DNA of 64,000 bases from Bacillus sp. sid0103 (lineage in GTDB: Bacteria; Bacillota; Bacilli; Bacillales_B; DSM-18226), in assembly GCF_019219025.1 (NCBI RefSeq), contig NZ_JAHUWN010000004.1:62001-126000 (forward strand). The letters run 5' to 3'. The notes beneath the pieces were generated by a model. It saw nothing but the letters and a program-made list of their open reading frames with translations. It ran no database searches and was not told where the DNA came from. Made by a program: the position numbers and the translations under genes. Numbering within the stretch: the first letter of the stretch is position 1; each line of letters starts with the position of its first letter. Shown one piece after another: positions 54,994 to 63,020 of this stretch.

Positions 54994-56025
54994 CTATCTA
55001 AAAATCCTTAAAAAATTGGCGCCCAATATTTTCTCCATCTCATCTTCTTTGTATCCTCTATTAATCAAGCCCTCTATCAACTCTGGAAGATTTTGATGAC
55101 CCTTAATGACATCAAAAGGTTTCCGTTGCATACTCGTTAAAACTTCTGGGGACACATATTTAAAGAATTCCTCACACAAATCCAACCCAATTCCCACATG
55201 ATCAATTCCAACTACCTCTACCAAATGATCTATGTGATTTAATAATTGCTCTAAATGGCTATTTTCGTCTTCCATGCCAACGATTATGCTTACCGCATTA
55301 ACTCCAATTACTCCACCTTTTGATGCGATCTCTTTTATTTGTTCAATCGTTAAATTCCGCATGGTGCTGGCAATTACCCTTGAGTTCGAGTGAGAGGCTA
55401 TGATAGGCTTCTTTGAAATTTCCATCACATCCCAAAAACCTTCATCATTAAGATGTGTGACATCAACCGTCATTCCAAGTCTTTCAGCCTCTTCAATTAC
55501 TTCAATGCCAAAAGGGGTAATTCCCCCCTTTTTCCCTTCACGAATGGGGCTAAAATGACTTCCATCACCGACTTCGTTTCTTCTGCTCCAAACCAAACCA
55601 AGGTTGCGCACACCCAATTCATAGAATACTCTTAATAGACTTAATTCCTTCCCAATGGGTTCCGCTCCCTCAAGGGATAATAAAAATCCAATCTTTCCCG
55701 ATTGCTGTGCTTGAATCATATCATCACTATTTTTGCAAATCATCAATTTATCGGGCGATTCTTCCACTTCTGCATACAAAGAGCTCACCTGTTCAAGCGC
55801 TTTTTGTAAGGCCAGATGTGGTATAAAACTGTTATCTACAAAAAGGGCCGCAAGAATGATATTGACTCCACCTTCAATGAAGCGGGGCAAGTAATCTGTT
55901 TCAATAACCTTCTTTCTCCCTTTTTCTCTTTGAATTGCAACATCCATCAATAAATCAAAATGGGCGTCAATAATTAATGCACGCTTTTTAAATTGATTTA
56001 TGTAAAATTTCTCCTCCATAAACAC
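54994..56025 (-). CDS. membrane-dipeptidase-like (M19) metallopeptidase
   Basis: 343 residues. M19/renal dipeptidase features: IDAHFDLLMD (His-x-Asp zinc ligands), LSLEGAEPIG (bridging Glu), VDVTHLNDEGFWDV, IASHSNSRVI (His ligands) and VGIDHVGIGLD near the C-terminus. No signal peptide, so cytosolic. Hydrolyses dipeptides, including D-amino-acid or dehydro forms, or N-acyl amino acids. Its place in a ring-opening operon suggests it cleaves the opened product. Confidence 0.85.
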   Translation of the reverse strand: MFMEEKFYINQFKKRALIIDAHFDLLMDVAIQREKGRKKVIETDYLPRFIEGGVNIILAALFVDNSFIPHLALQKALEQVSSLYAEVEESPDKLMICKNSDDMIQAQQSGKIGFLLSLEGAEPIGKELSLLRVFYELGVRNLGLVWSRRNEVGDGSHFSPIREGKKGGITPFGIEVIEEAERLGMTVDVTHLNDEGFWDVMEISKKPIIASHSNSRVIASTMRNLTIEQIKEIASKGGVIGVNAVSIIVGMEDENSHLEQLLNHIDHLVEVVGIDHVGIGLDLCEEFFKYVSPEVLTSMQRKPFDVIKGHQNLPELIEGLINRGYKEDEMEKILGANFLRIFR

Positions 56026-56121
56026 ACATCCAATATTTAATTATTTGGAAAAAGAAGCTGTCTCAAAAGTTCTATAATATGACCATTTGAAACAACCTTG
56101 TCTTTTCATTTTTAATAATGG

Positions 56122-56146
56122 TGCCCCAAAGATTGGGGCACCTACC
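56122..56146 (-). other. intra-operon hairpin
   Basis: GGTGCCCCAA / TTGGGGCACC stem with a tight loop in the 149-bp gap before the dipeptidase gene. There is no good T-run on the minus strand, so partial termination or mRNA processing is possible rather than a full stop. Confidence 0.45.
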
Positions 56147-56174
56147 TATAGATTTCAAGAATGCGCCAAATGAT

Positions 56175-57755
56175 TCATACCGGTTCATTTACTTCAACTT
56201 GAGCTAAATCCCCGGCAGCTTTAACACGAATTCGAGTTGCATTGCCTGGAAGATAGGCGAGCGGTACATCTTCAATGTCGACGATGATGAGACTATCCGG
56301 ATTTGCACCCGCATTTATGGCTTCCGACATCGCTTTTTCTTTGGCCAGCTCCAAAGCCTTCTCTCTTCCAATATCCTCTAAGGCATATACCTTTTCAATT
56401 TGTCCACTGACTTGAGCAATAGCCGCTCCTATAGCATTTGCCACACCGAAATTATGTGGTCGAATAACTTCTGACGCACCTTTAAGTTGATCTGGAAGCA
56501 GAATACTCCCACCGCCGACTAAGATGACCGGTACAGGGTCTGCACTAGTTTTCATCTTATCAATGGCCACTTCAACTAGTTCAACCATTCCTTGATAAAC
56601 TTTTTCTAATAAATCCTGATCCAAATGACTTACTTTCGAAGGGTCTCCTAAGTCGACCATACCTAATGCAACCACAATATCAGTTGTGGTTAAGGTTGTT
56701 CCTCCAAAGACCAATCCTTCTTGGGGTAGACGATAACCGACACTGTCAGGACCGATCGTAAACTCACCATCTTCTTTAATTCGAACAATCGTTCCGCCAC
56801 CCAACCCGATGGAGACTAAATCAGGCATCCTAAAGTTTGTGCGGGCACCGCCAATTTCAACTGCAAGTGATGACTCACGAGGAAATGAGTTGATTAAAAC
56901 GCCAATATCGGTTGTCGTACCCCCTACATCCACAACCAGCGCATCAGAATGGCCACTTAGATAGGATGCTCCTCGTAAACTATTCGTTGGACCACAGGCA
57001 ATGGTTAAAATAGGGTACTTGATTGCATATTCAACAGCCATTAATGTCCCATCGTTTTGACCAAAGAATACTCTTGCCTCAATTCCCTCATTTTTTAATG
57101 CATTGACAAATCCTTCAGCCGTTGCTTTTGCTACGTTCACTACAGCAGCATTTAAGATGGTCGCATTTTCCCTTTCTAGTAAACCGACACTGCCGATTTC
57201 TGATGATAAAGAAATATGGACTTGATCTCCTAATACTTCCTGGATGATTTCTTTTGCACGGTGTTCATGACTTGTTGAAACAGGCGAGAAGACGGAGGTA
57301 ATGGCAACCGAATCTACAAAACCCTTAATTTCATTCGCAATTTGGTAGAGATGATTTTCATCTAAATCAGTAATTTCTCTGCCATCAAATTCATGCCCGC
57401 CACGAATAATATAATTGTACTTACCAAGAAGTTGTCTTAAGTCCGCCGGGACACCCATTAAAGGTTTAATAGCTAAAGTAGCAGGTGCACCGATTCTTAT
57501 GATTGCAATCGTATTTAGCCTTTTTCTTTCCACTATGGCATTTGTACAATGAGTAGTCCCTAACATGGCATATTTAATATGCTCCCTTGGGACACCTGAA
57601 GAACTAATTACTTTTTTCATAGCTTCATAGATACCTGTACTTACATCTTCTGTAGTAGGAGATTTAGTTTCAGAAACCACCTGATTGTCTTTGTCCAAGA
57701 TAACGGCATCTGTATGCGTTCCTCCTACATCAATACCTATACGATAGAAACTCAT
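56175..57755 (-). CDS. hydantoinase/oxoprolinase (HyuA-type) subunit, copy 2
   Basis: 526 residues, clearly paralogous to copy 1 throughout: IGIDVGGTHTDAVILDKDNQ, GTTHCTNAIVERKRLNTIAI, DVGGTTTDIGVLINSFPRES and IGLGGGTIVR. All ATP-site motifs are intact. 4-nt overlap (ATGA) with its own DUF917 partner. The divergence of the two copies suggests different ring substrates or stereo-forms rather than simple dosage. Confidence 0.85.
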   Translation of the reverse strand: MSFYRIGIDVGGTHTDAVILDKDNQVVSETKSPTTEDVSTGIYEAMKKVISSSGVPREHIKYAMLGTTHCTNAIVERKRLNTIAIIRIGAPATLAIKPLMGVPADLRQLLGKYNYIIRGGHEFDGREITDLDENHLYQIANEIKGFVDSVAITSVFSPVSTSHEHRAKEIIQEVLGDQVHISLSSEIGSVGLLERENATILNAAVVNVAKATAEGFVNALKNEGIEARVFFGQNDGTLMAVEYAIKYPILTIACGPTNSLRGASYLSGHSDALVVDVGGTTTDIGVLINSFPRESSLAVEIGGARTNFRMPDLVSIGLGGGTIVRIKEDGEFTIGPDSVGYRLPQEGLVFGGTTLTTTDIVVALGMVDLGDPSKVSHLDQDLLEKVYQGMVELVEVAIDKMKTSADPVPVILVGGGSILLPDQLKGASEVIRPHNFGVANAIGAAIAQVSGQIEKVYALEDIGREKALELAKEKAMSEAINAGANPDSLIIVDIEDVPLAYLPGNATRIRVKAAGDLAQVEVNEPV

Positions 57756-58855
57756 TTTGCACCTACTCCTTTCATTACAAGCTCTTCAACCGGAACATAG
57801 TCAAATTCATATCCAAAATATTTTGGTCCGCAGGTTGCAATCCCTTTTTCCGTTCTCCATTTAGGATGACAAGGGAGTCCAACAACGACACAACGAGCCC
57901 CATATCGTAACGCTTCTGTTGTAATTGGAATGCCGGTTTCGGCATCTAGAACCGCGATAAGGTCTGGAGTAACACAAAGCAAACGGTCTTTCGTTAACGC
58001 GAGTAAGTGTTCATTTTGAAACCTTAACTCTAGATCTTCACCTTTATAATTTTGGATTCCTTCTATTAATGCTGTTCCTCGAGCAAAACCTGTTTCCGTT
58101 TTGCGGTTAACATCGACTACTTTACCCTGGAATAGTTTATAACCACCTGTTAACTTCAAAACTTCATGGATTGGGTCTTGATTATTCTGTTTGGCTAACC
58201 GAATGGTTTTACCAATATTTTCTTCCAGTTGTAAAATATTATGAATAGCACTATCCTTAATATTTCTGCCTGTCATTGGATAGAGGGCAATCATCGCCGC
58301 TCCGCCTTTTTGGATAACTGCCGTTCTTGCGAGTCTTTCTGCCCACACATTATTGATTGCATTAAATAGTGAGATATTGCCCTTTTCATCCGCAACGATC
58401 ATCGGTGTTGCCGAGATTCCATCCAAATAGAAAGTGACCATTTGCAATTCCGGGAAAGCTCTTCCCATCCCGTCTGCATCCACTACTGGCAATCCTAACC
58501 TTGCTGCAAGAGCAAATGGAAGAAGAGAGTTAACCCCGCCTGCTTCAAGCGGCATGGTGGCAAAAATTTTCTTTTCTAAATAGGATTCAAGGCTATTAAA
58601 GGCTTTTATGGCCTCATCACCGCTTGGTGTTTTTTCTACCAAAACCGTGGGTGCTCCCATCATACCTGAAGGGACAACCATAGCATCATCCGGCACCTCA
58701 TCAACCGAAATAAGCTTGATTGGACCATATTCTTCTATGGCTTGTAGGGCCATCAACTTTCCAATATACGGATCCCCTCCGCCGCCAGTACCTAGTAATG
58801 CCGCTCCTACAGCGATATCTTCGATTTCTTGCTTTCCAATTAGTCTCAAATCCAT
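57752..58855 (-). CDS. DUF917-family protein, copy 2
   Basis: 367 residues with the same motif set: DIAVGAALLGTGGGGDPYIG, ATMPLEAGGVNSLLPF, VVDADGMGRAFPELQMVTF. The key glycine-rich loop is conserved and DGDG becomes DADG. Follows its permease by 37 bp. Partner of HyuA copy 2. Confidence 0.85.
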   Translation of the reverse strand: MDLRLIGKQEIEDIAVGAALLGTGGGGDPYIGKLMALQAIEEYGPIKLISVDEVPDDAMVVPSGMMGAPTVLVEKTPSGDEAIKAFNSLESYLEKKIFATMPLEAGGVNSLLPFALAARLGLPVVDADGMGRAFPELQMVTFYLDGISATPMIVADEKGNISLFNAINNVWAERLARTAVIQKGGAAMIALYPMTGRNIKDSAIHNILQLEENIGKTIRLAKQNNQDPIHEVLKLTGGYKLFQGKVVDVNRKTETGFARGTALIEGIQNYKGEDLELRFQNEHLLALTKDRLLCVTPDLIAVLDAETGIPITTEALRYGARCVVVGLPCHPKWRTEKGIATCGPKYFGYEFDYVPVEELVMKGVGAK

Positions 58856-58892
58856 TCTCCTTTCAAATAACTATCTTTTATTTGATAATCTT

Positions 58893-60239
58893 TTATCCTA
58901 CAATTCCTTCTTGGGTATCTTCTTCAATTATTTTTGCCCCAAGAAATGGCTTTTCTACTCCGTAATATAAAATGATATATAATAGAACAGAACCTACTAT
59001 ACTCGTAATGGCGGCCATAGGTAAAAGTCCAAATTGCGTTAATAATCCAATCGATACAGCTGAAATTAGTCCGGCAAGTCCCTTTGTTTCAACCTTCTTA
59101 CCGCCTTTTTCAATCACATAATAATGGCCTATTAAAACCCCGGCCATTGGTACTAACCATGCTCCCAATGCACCGACAAAGCCAAGTATGGCACCAATTG
59201 CTCCGGATCCGACAAATGCTAGAACAATCCCAATAATTGCTGGAACTAGTGTTCCTTGTTTTCTGGTTAATCGAGGGATTCTTTTATTTTTTTCATGCAA
59301 GGTGGTAAAAATAGTCGATAAAGCTAAACCGCTTGAAAATGCATTCACATCATTTGTAGTCCATTGGGCAAGGAATAGTCCGATGACCGCAAAAATACTA
59401 AATGCCATCCCAAATTGTGAAAATACAGTCCAATAGGATCCGCCTTCAGCCGCACCAACGACTACGCCCCAAATAGGGATGAAAGTAGAAGCTATATAGC
59501 CAATTACCATGGCCTTGATTAAACCACTTCTGCTACTAATAAATCTTGAAACATCAGGCATAAATGCTGAAAACCCTGCGTATAATGCAACTCCTAAAAA
59601 CATAACAGATGAAAAGCTTACTTCATCGTGCTGAATCGTCATAATGGCAGGAAGTCCACCAGGATACTTATTAACCGAAAAGATAAAGGATAAGATCAAT
59701 ACAGCAGAAAAAATAGGAACGGATATCCAGCTAATTAGCTTCATTTGGCTAATTCCTCGATAGGATGTAAACATCATCAGTGAACACAATGCTGCAGCCA
59801 CTAAACCTCTTTTTAAATCGAATCCTTCATTGAAGGAAATACCTAATATAGACATTCCAATTCTGGCAATCGCATCTGCTTGCACCCCAATAAATGCGCC
59901 TGCAATTAGAAACACAATAAATACGGGTACAATTTTTCCATATTTAGAAAAAGGCCGATCACATAACACCGGAGTCGCTAATCCCTCACGTCTCCCAATC
60001 TCCCCTACCAAATAGCCAAATATCATACAAATCACATAGCCCAAGAAAAAGGCTAGTGACGCTTTCCATGGGGTTAGTTTTGTTCCAACATCTACCCCAA
60101 CCCCTATTGCACCTAGTGAGGTCCACATGCCAAGAAATAACATAAGAAAACTAACCCAGTGCTGCTTCGCGCTCTCTGCCACTTTTTTGTATACATCATC
60201 ATCCATATAGCCTATTTCTTTTTCTTTCTCATTCATCAT
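58893..60239 (-). CDS. NCS1-family permease (CodB-like), copy 2
   Basis: 448 residues from the ATG at 60239 (AAAGGTGGAG upstream; an earlier in-frame ATG at 60323 lacks a site). Twelve hydrophobic helices: SFLMLFLGMWTSLGAIGVGV, CDRPFSKYGKI, FIGVQADAIARIG, ALYAGFSAFMPDVSRFI. More distant from copy 1 than the HyuA copies are from each other. Uptake of a cyclic nitrogen compound is expected. Second gene of the operon. Confidence 0.8.
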   Translation of the reverse strand: MMNEKEKEIGYMDDDVYKKVAESAKQHWVSFLMLFLGMWTSLGAIGVGVDVGTKLTPWKASLAFFLGYVICMIFGYLVGEIGRREGLATPVLCDRPFSKYGKIVPVFIVFLIAGAFIGVQADAIARIGMSILGISFNEGFDLKRGLVAAALCSLMMFTSYRGISQMKLISWISVPIFSAVLILSFIFSVNKYPGGLPAIMTIQHDEVSFSSVMFLGVALYAGFSAFMPDVSRFISSRSGLIKAMVIGYIASTFIPIWGVVVGAAEGGSYWTVFSQFGMAFSIFAVIGLFLAQWTTNDVNAFSSGLALSTIFTTLHEKNKRIPRLTRKQGTLVPAIIGIVLAFVGSGAIGAILGFVGALGAWLVPMAGVLIGHYYVIEKGGKKVETKGLAGLISAVSIGLLTQFGLLPMAAITSIVGSVLLYIILYYGVEKPFLGAKIIEEDTQEGIVG

Positions 60240-60407
60240 TATTCTCCACCTTTCACATATAGTTTTGTTAAAAAAAAACAAATTTTTGAGTAAGGATTTT
60301 GCTCTGCCATAAACGGAAAGCAAAATCCTTATTGAAAATTAAAAATTTTCAGTAAATTAATTCTACATGCTACCCCTTGGTGGTTATTTAATGCTGTAAA
60401 AAAAAGC

Positions 60408-61136
60408 TTAGTTTACACTTTTTACTCTCTGTTTTGATGGTGGAGTCATATATGTCAAACGGCTTTGTTTAACTCCCATAGCAATTAAACTTTCAAGCAT
60501 TCGTGTTGCTGCAAATGCAGGATCGATCACTGGGACATCATAGCCGTTTTCTTTTAAACGCTGTTGAAGCTCCGCAGCTACACCCATAAAGCCAGTACAA
60601 CCTAATACAAGTGCATGAGCGTTATCTAGTTCAATAGCCTTGATCATTTCTTCATACAATGCTTTTTTCAACTTATCCTTTTCATGAACTTCTAAAACAG
60701 GAATGTTTACGTACCTGATAGAAGCTAGATTTCCATTTACCCCTAATGTTTTACTTATGTTTTCAATCATCGGTACAACGTTCGGTAATACTGTTACAAC
60801 TGAAAAAGATTTTGCTAAGGAACTCGCAAATAACATGGAAGATTCACATGCACCAACAACTGGAATATCCAAAACTTCTCGTGCAGGCTTCACTCCAGGA
60901 TCTCCGAAGCAATCACTAATGATCCCCTCGTATCCCTCTTCTTCTGCCTCGATTGCTTTTTCTAAGAAATTAGGAATACACAACGCTTCATCATATTCAC
61001 ATTCTACAGATGCAGGACCATAATCCAGGCTGACAACGCCGACTTCTGTTGTATCGGAAGCATAATGTTTAATTTCTCTCTTAATTTCTTCATTAAAAAT
61101 ATCCGAAGTAATTGGCATAATAACTTTGATTTTCAT
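60408..61136 (-). CDS. Asp/Glu/hydantoin racemase
   Basis: 242 residues. Two catalytic cysteines are visible: SDCFGDPG and VLGCTGFMG, the paired-Cys proton-transfer sites of the Asp/Glu/hydantoin racemase family; IPVVGACESSMLFA follows the first. GGAGTGCATG precedes the ATG. It is the first gene behind the sigma-54 promoter. By context it interconverts stereo-forms of the ring (as HyuE does for 5-substituted hydantoins). Confidence 0.85.
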   Translation of the reverse strand: MKIKVIMPITSDIFNEEIKREIKHYASDTTEVGVVSLDYGPASVECEYDEALCIPNFLEKAIEAEEEGYEGIISDCFGDPGVKPAREVLDIPVVGACESSMLFASSLAKSFSVVTVLPNVVPMIENISKTLGVNGNLASIRYVNIPVLEVHEKDKLKKALYEEMIKAIELDNAHALVLGCTGFMGVAAELQQRLKENGYDVPVIDPAFAATRMLESLIAMGVKQSRLTYMTPPSKQRVKSVN

Positions 61137-61267
61137 TTACATGCACTCCTTTTTATTGAATAGATTGGTAAAAGAGATTGTTTGAATTAGTGTTTTAGAG
61201 ATCACAATTAATTCTTTTAACTCACCTCCTAAAATGATTAGTAGAACTTTCTCTCGCATAAATACAT

Positions 61268-61283
61268 TGCAAGAACTGTGCCA
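61268..61283 (-). promoter_or_regulatory. sigma-54 (SigL) -24/-12 promoter
   Basis: On the minus strand TGGCAC-AGTTC-TTGCA is a perfect match to the TGGCAC-N5-TTGCW consensus. Start of transcription is expected near 61257, about 120 nt before the racemase start. Such promoters need an enhancer-binding activator (not in the window). Confidence 0.85.
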
Positions 61284-61293
61284 AAATAAAAAA

Positions 61294-61313
61294 ACCTCTC
61301 AATCCTGAGAGGT
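61294..61313 (-). terminator. terminator of the third HyuA/DUF917 pair
   Basis: ACCTCTC / GAGAGGT stem with T7 following on the minus strand, about 155 bp after the hyuA copy 3 stop and just before the sigma-54 promoter. Confidence 0.75.
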
Positions 61314-61403
61314 AAGGAAAAAAACTAAACAACCTATTAAATATAATCTGAATTTTAAGATAATGATAAACTTAAAATCCCGAGAAAAATGTACTATATT
61401 ATA

Positions 61404-61450
61404 TATTTTCTCTTATTTTCTCATTTTTTCTCATCTTTTCTCATTTTCTT
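61404..61450 (-). repeat. four 10-bp direct repeats, possible activator sites
   Basis: On the minus strand ATGAGAAAA recurs three times, followed by AAGAGAAAA, each starting exactly 10 bp after the last, about one helical turn. They lie roughly 130-170 bp upstream of the -24/-12 promoter, where sigma-54 enhancer sites usually are. Confidence 0.6.
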
Positions 61451-61466
61451 TGTCGATAAACCTTTT

Positions 61467-63020
61467 TTATAAACTCAATTCACCAATTGCTTTGGTTCTA
61501 ACCCTGAGAACTTCTCCCTGTATATAGTCGAAAGGAAATTCTTCAACATAAGCTATTTGAACACTTTCCGGTTTTCCACCTTTCTTGATTACCGCATCTC
61601 TAACGGTATCAACAGCCCTGCTGACCACTTCTTCCTTCGTCAGCTCATTCAGCCAGTACACCTTGTCGATCTGTTCACTGATAGGGGCAAAGCAAGCGCC
61701 GATTGCATTACAAATATGAAATCCTGATGGTTTCCTGATCTTTTTATATTTACTAAATAGGCTGTCATGCAAAAGCGGACTCCCACCACCTACCAAAACG
61801 ATTGGCAATTCTTCTTCATTAACAATTAACCGTTCAATCGTGCTTTTTATCTCGTTCATCACATAACTGATGACTTGACGACATGCCTTCTCAGTAAGGG
61901 AATCAAGAAAGTTGTTCTGCTTTGTATCATGTAAAAACGCGTCCGGAAACGCTTTTAAAAAACTATCGGTTACGGTCCACTTCTCCCCTCCCCATGCAAT
62001 ACCCTCTTTTCGAATATCACTAGCAACTGTGTTTCCAATCTCGACCATTCCTTCTTTCAAAGAAACAATACTCCCTCCGCCAAAAGGCAATGAAGTAACC
62101 GCAGGCATTGGGATGTGTATGCCTGTACCTAACAAGCCAGAAGAATTGATTACTTCTTTGAGACGACTTCCTTTGACCATGCCAACGTCAATAGTGCTTC
62201 CACCGACATCAACTGCAATAAATTCAGTATATCCACTTATGACTGCAGCTCCGCGCATACTGTTGGCAACACCTGAACCAATCGTTAAAATAGGATAATG
62301 AATGGCTTCCTCAATGGACATTAGCGACCCATTGTTTTGAATGAGCCAATATGGACATTGAAATGAATGCTGATGAAATATGGTTGACAAGCCTTCGAGG
62401 GCAGTCCTGATGACTTTGGAGATGATCGCATTCAATAGGGCAGAATTTTCTCTCTCAATATACCCAATACTGCCAAGTTTGTGCGAAACTGTGACAGGGA
62501 GAGTTGGAAATTCTTCCTGGATTCGTCCTTTTAATAGCATTTCTTCTTGCTCATATAATGGAGAATACGCTCCTACAATACATACGGAGTCGATCTCACC
62601 AAGTTCAATGGCAGTAAAAAGCTCATCCAAATCAGCAGCAAAGCCCTCTGATTCCTTTCTTCCCCTATATCCGTTGCTACTTTTCAGATGATAAATACTA
62701 TGGATGTAGCTTTTAAGTGAAGCAGGCCAGTCTAATCCAGGTTTTAGAGTCATGTTTTGTTTTGTCAATCTTATTAAGGCTGTACGGGCCAATTCCTTTT
62801 TGGAATAAATTGCATTAAGAACATGTGTTGTTCCAATAAAGACCCCTTTTACTTGGTCTGGTAAAATTCTCGATTCATTAAGAACACTGCTAATTGCAAC
62901 ACTCATACCTGTGAGTATATCTTCAGTAGTCAGTTGCTTGGCGGCTGCGAGTAACTGTCCATTTTCTGACATGAGTACGACATCAGTGTTAGTACCTCCT
63001 ACATCAATCCCAAGCCTCAT
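61467..63020 (-). CDS. hydantoinase/oxoprolinase (HyuA-type) subunit, copy 3
   Basis: 517 residues. MRLGIDVGGTNTDVVLMSEN, GTTHVLNAIYSKKELARTAL, AVDVGGSTIDVGMVKGSRLK. The ATP-site motifs are kept (GGST in place of GGTT) but this copy is more diverged than copies 1 and 2. The start overlaps its DUF917 partner by 17 nt. Separated from the racemase operon by a terminator, so it belongs to its own upstream transcript. Confidence 0.82.
   Translation of the reverse strand: MRLGIDVGGTNTDVVLMSENGQLLAAAKQLTTEDILTGMSVAISSVLNESRILPDQVKGVFIGTTHVLNAIYSKKELARTALIRLTKQNMTLKPGLDWPASLKSYIHSIYHLKSSNGYRGRKESEGFAADLDELFTAIELGEIDSVCIVGAYSPLYEQEEMLLKGRIQEEFPTLPVTVSHKLGSIGYIERENSALLNAIISKVIRTALEGLSTIFHQHSFQCPYWLIQNNGSLMSIEEAIHYPILTIGSGVANSMRGAAVISGYTEFIAVDVGGSTIDVGMVKGSRLKEVINSSGLLGTGIHIPMPAVTSLPFGGGSIVSLKEGMVEIGNTVASDIRKEGIAWGGEKWTVTDSFLKAFPDAFLHDTKQNNFLDSLTEKACRQVISYVMNEIKSTIERLIVNEEELPIVLVGGGSPLLHDSLFSKYKKIRKPSGFHICNAIGACFAPISEQIDKVYWLNELTKEEVVSRAVDTVRDAVIKKGGKPESVQIAYVEEFPFDYIQGEVLRVRTKAIGELSL

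Larger units (their letters stand above)
61137..61466. other. regulatory region of the cyclic-amide operon
   Basis: Contains, in the direction of transcription on the minus strand: four 10-bp direct repeats (61404-61450), the terminator of the third pair (61294-61313), the -24/-12 promoter (61268-61283) and an untranslated leader of about 120 nt before the racemase gene. Confidence 0.7.
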
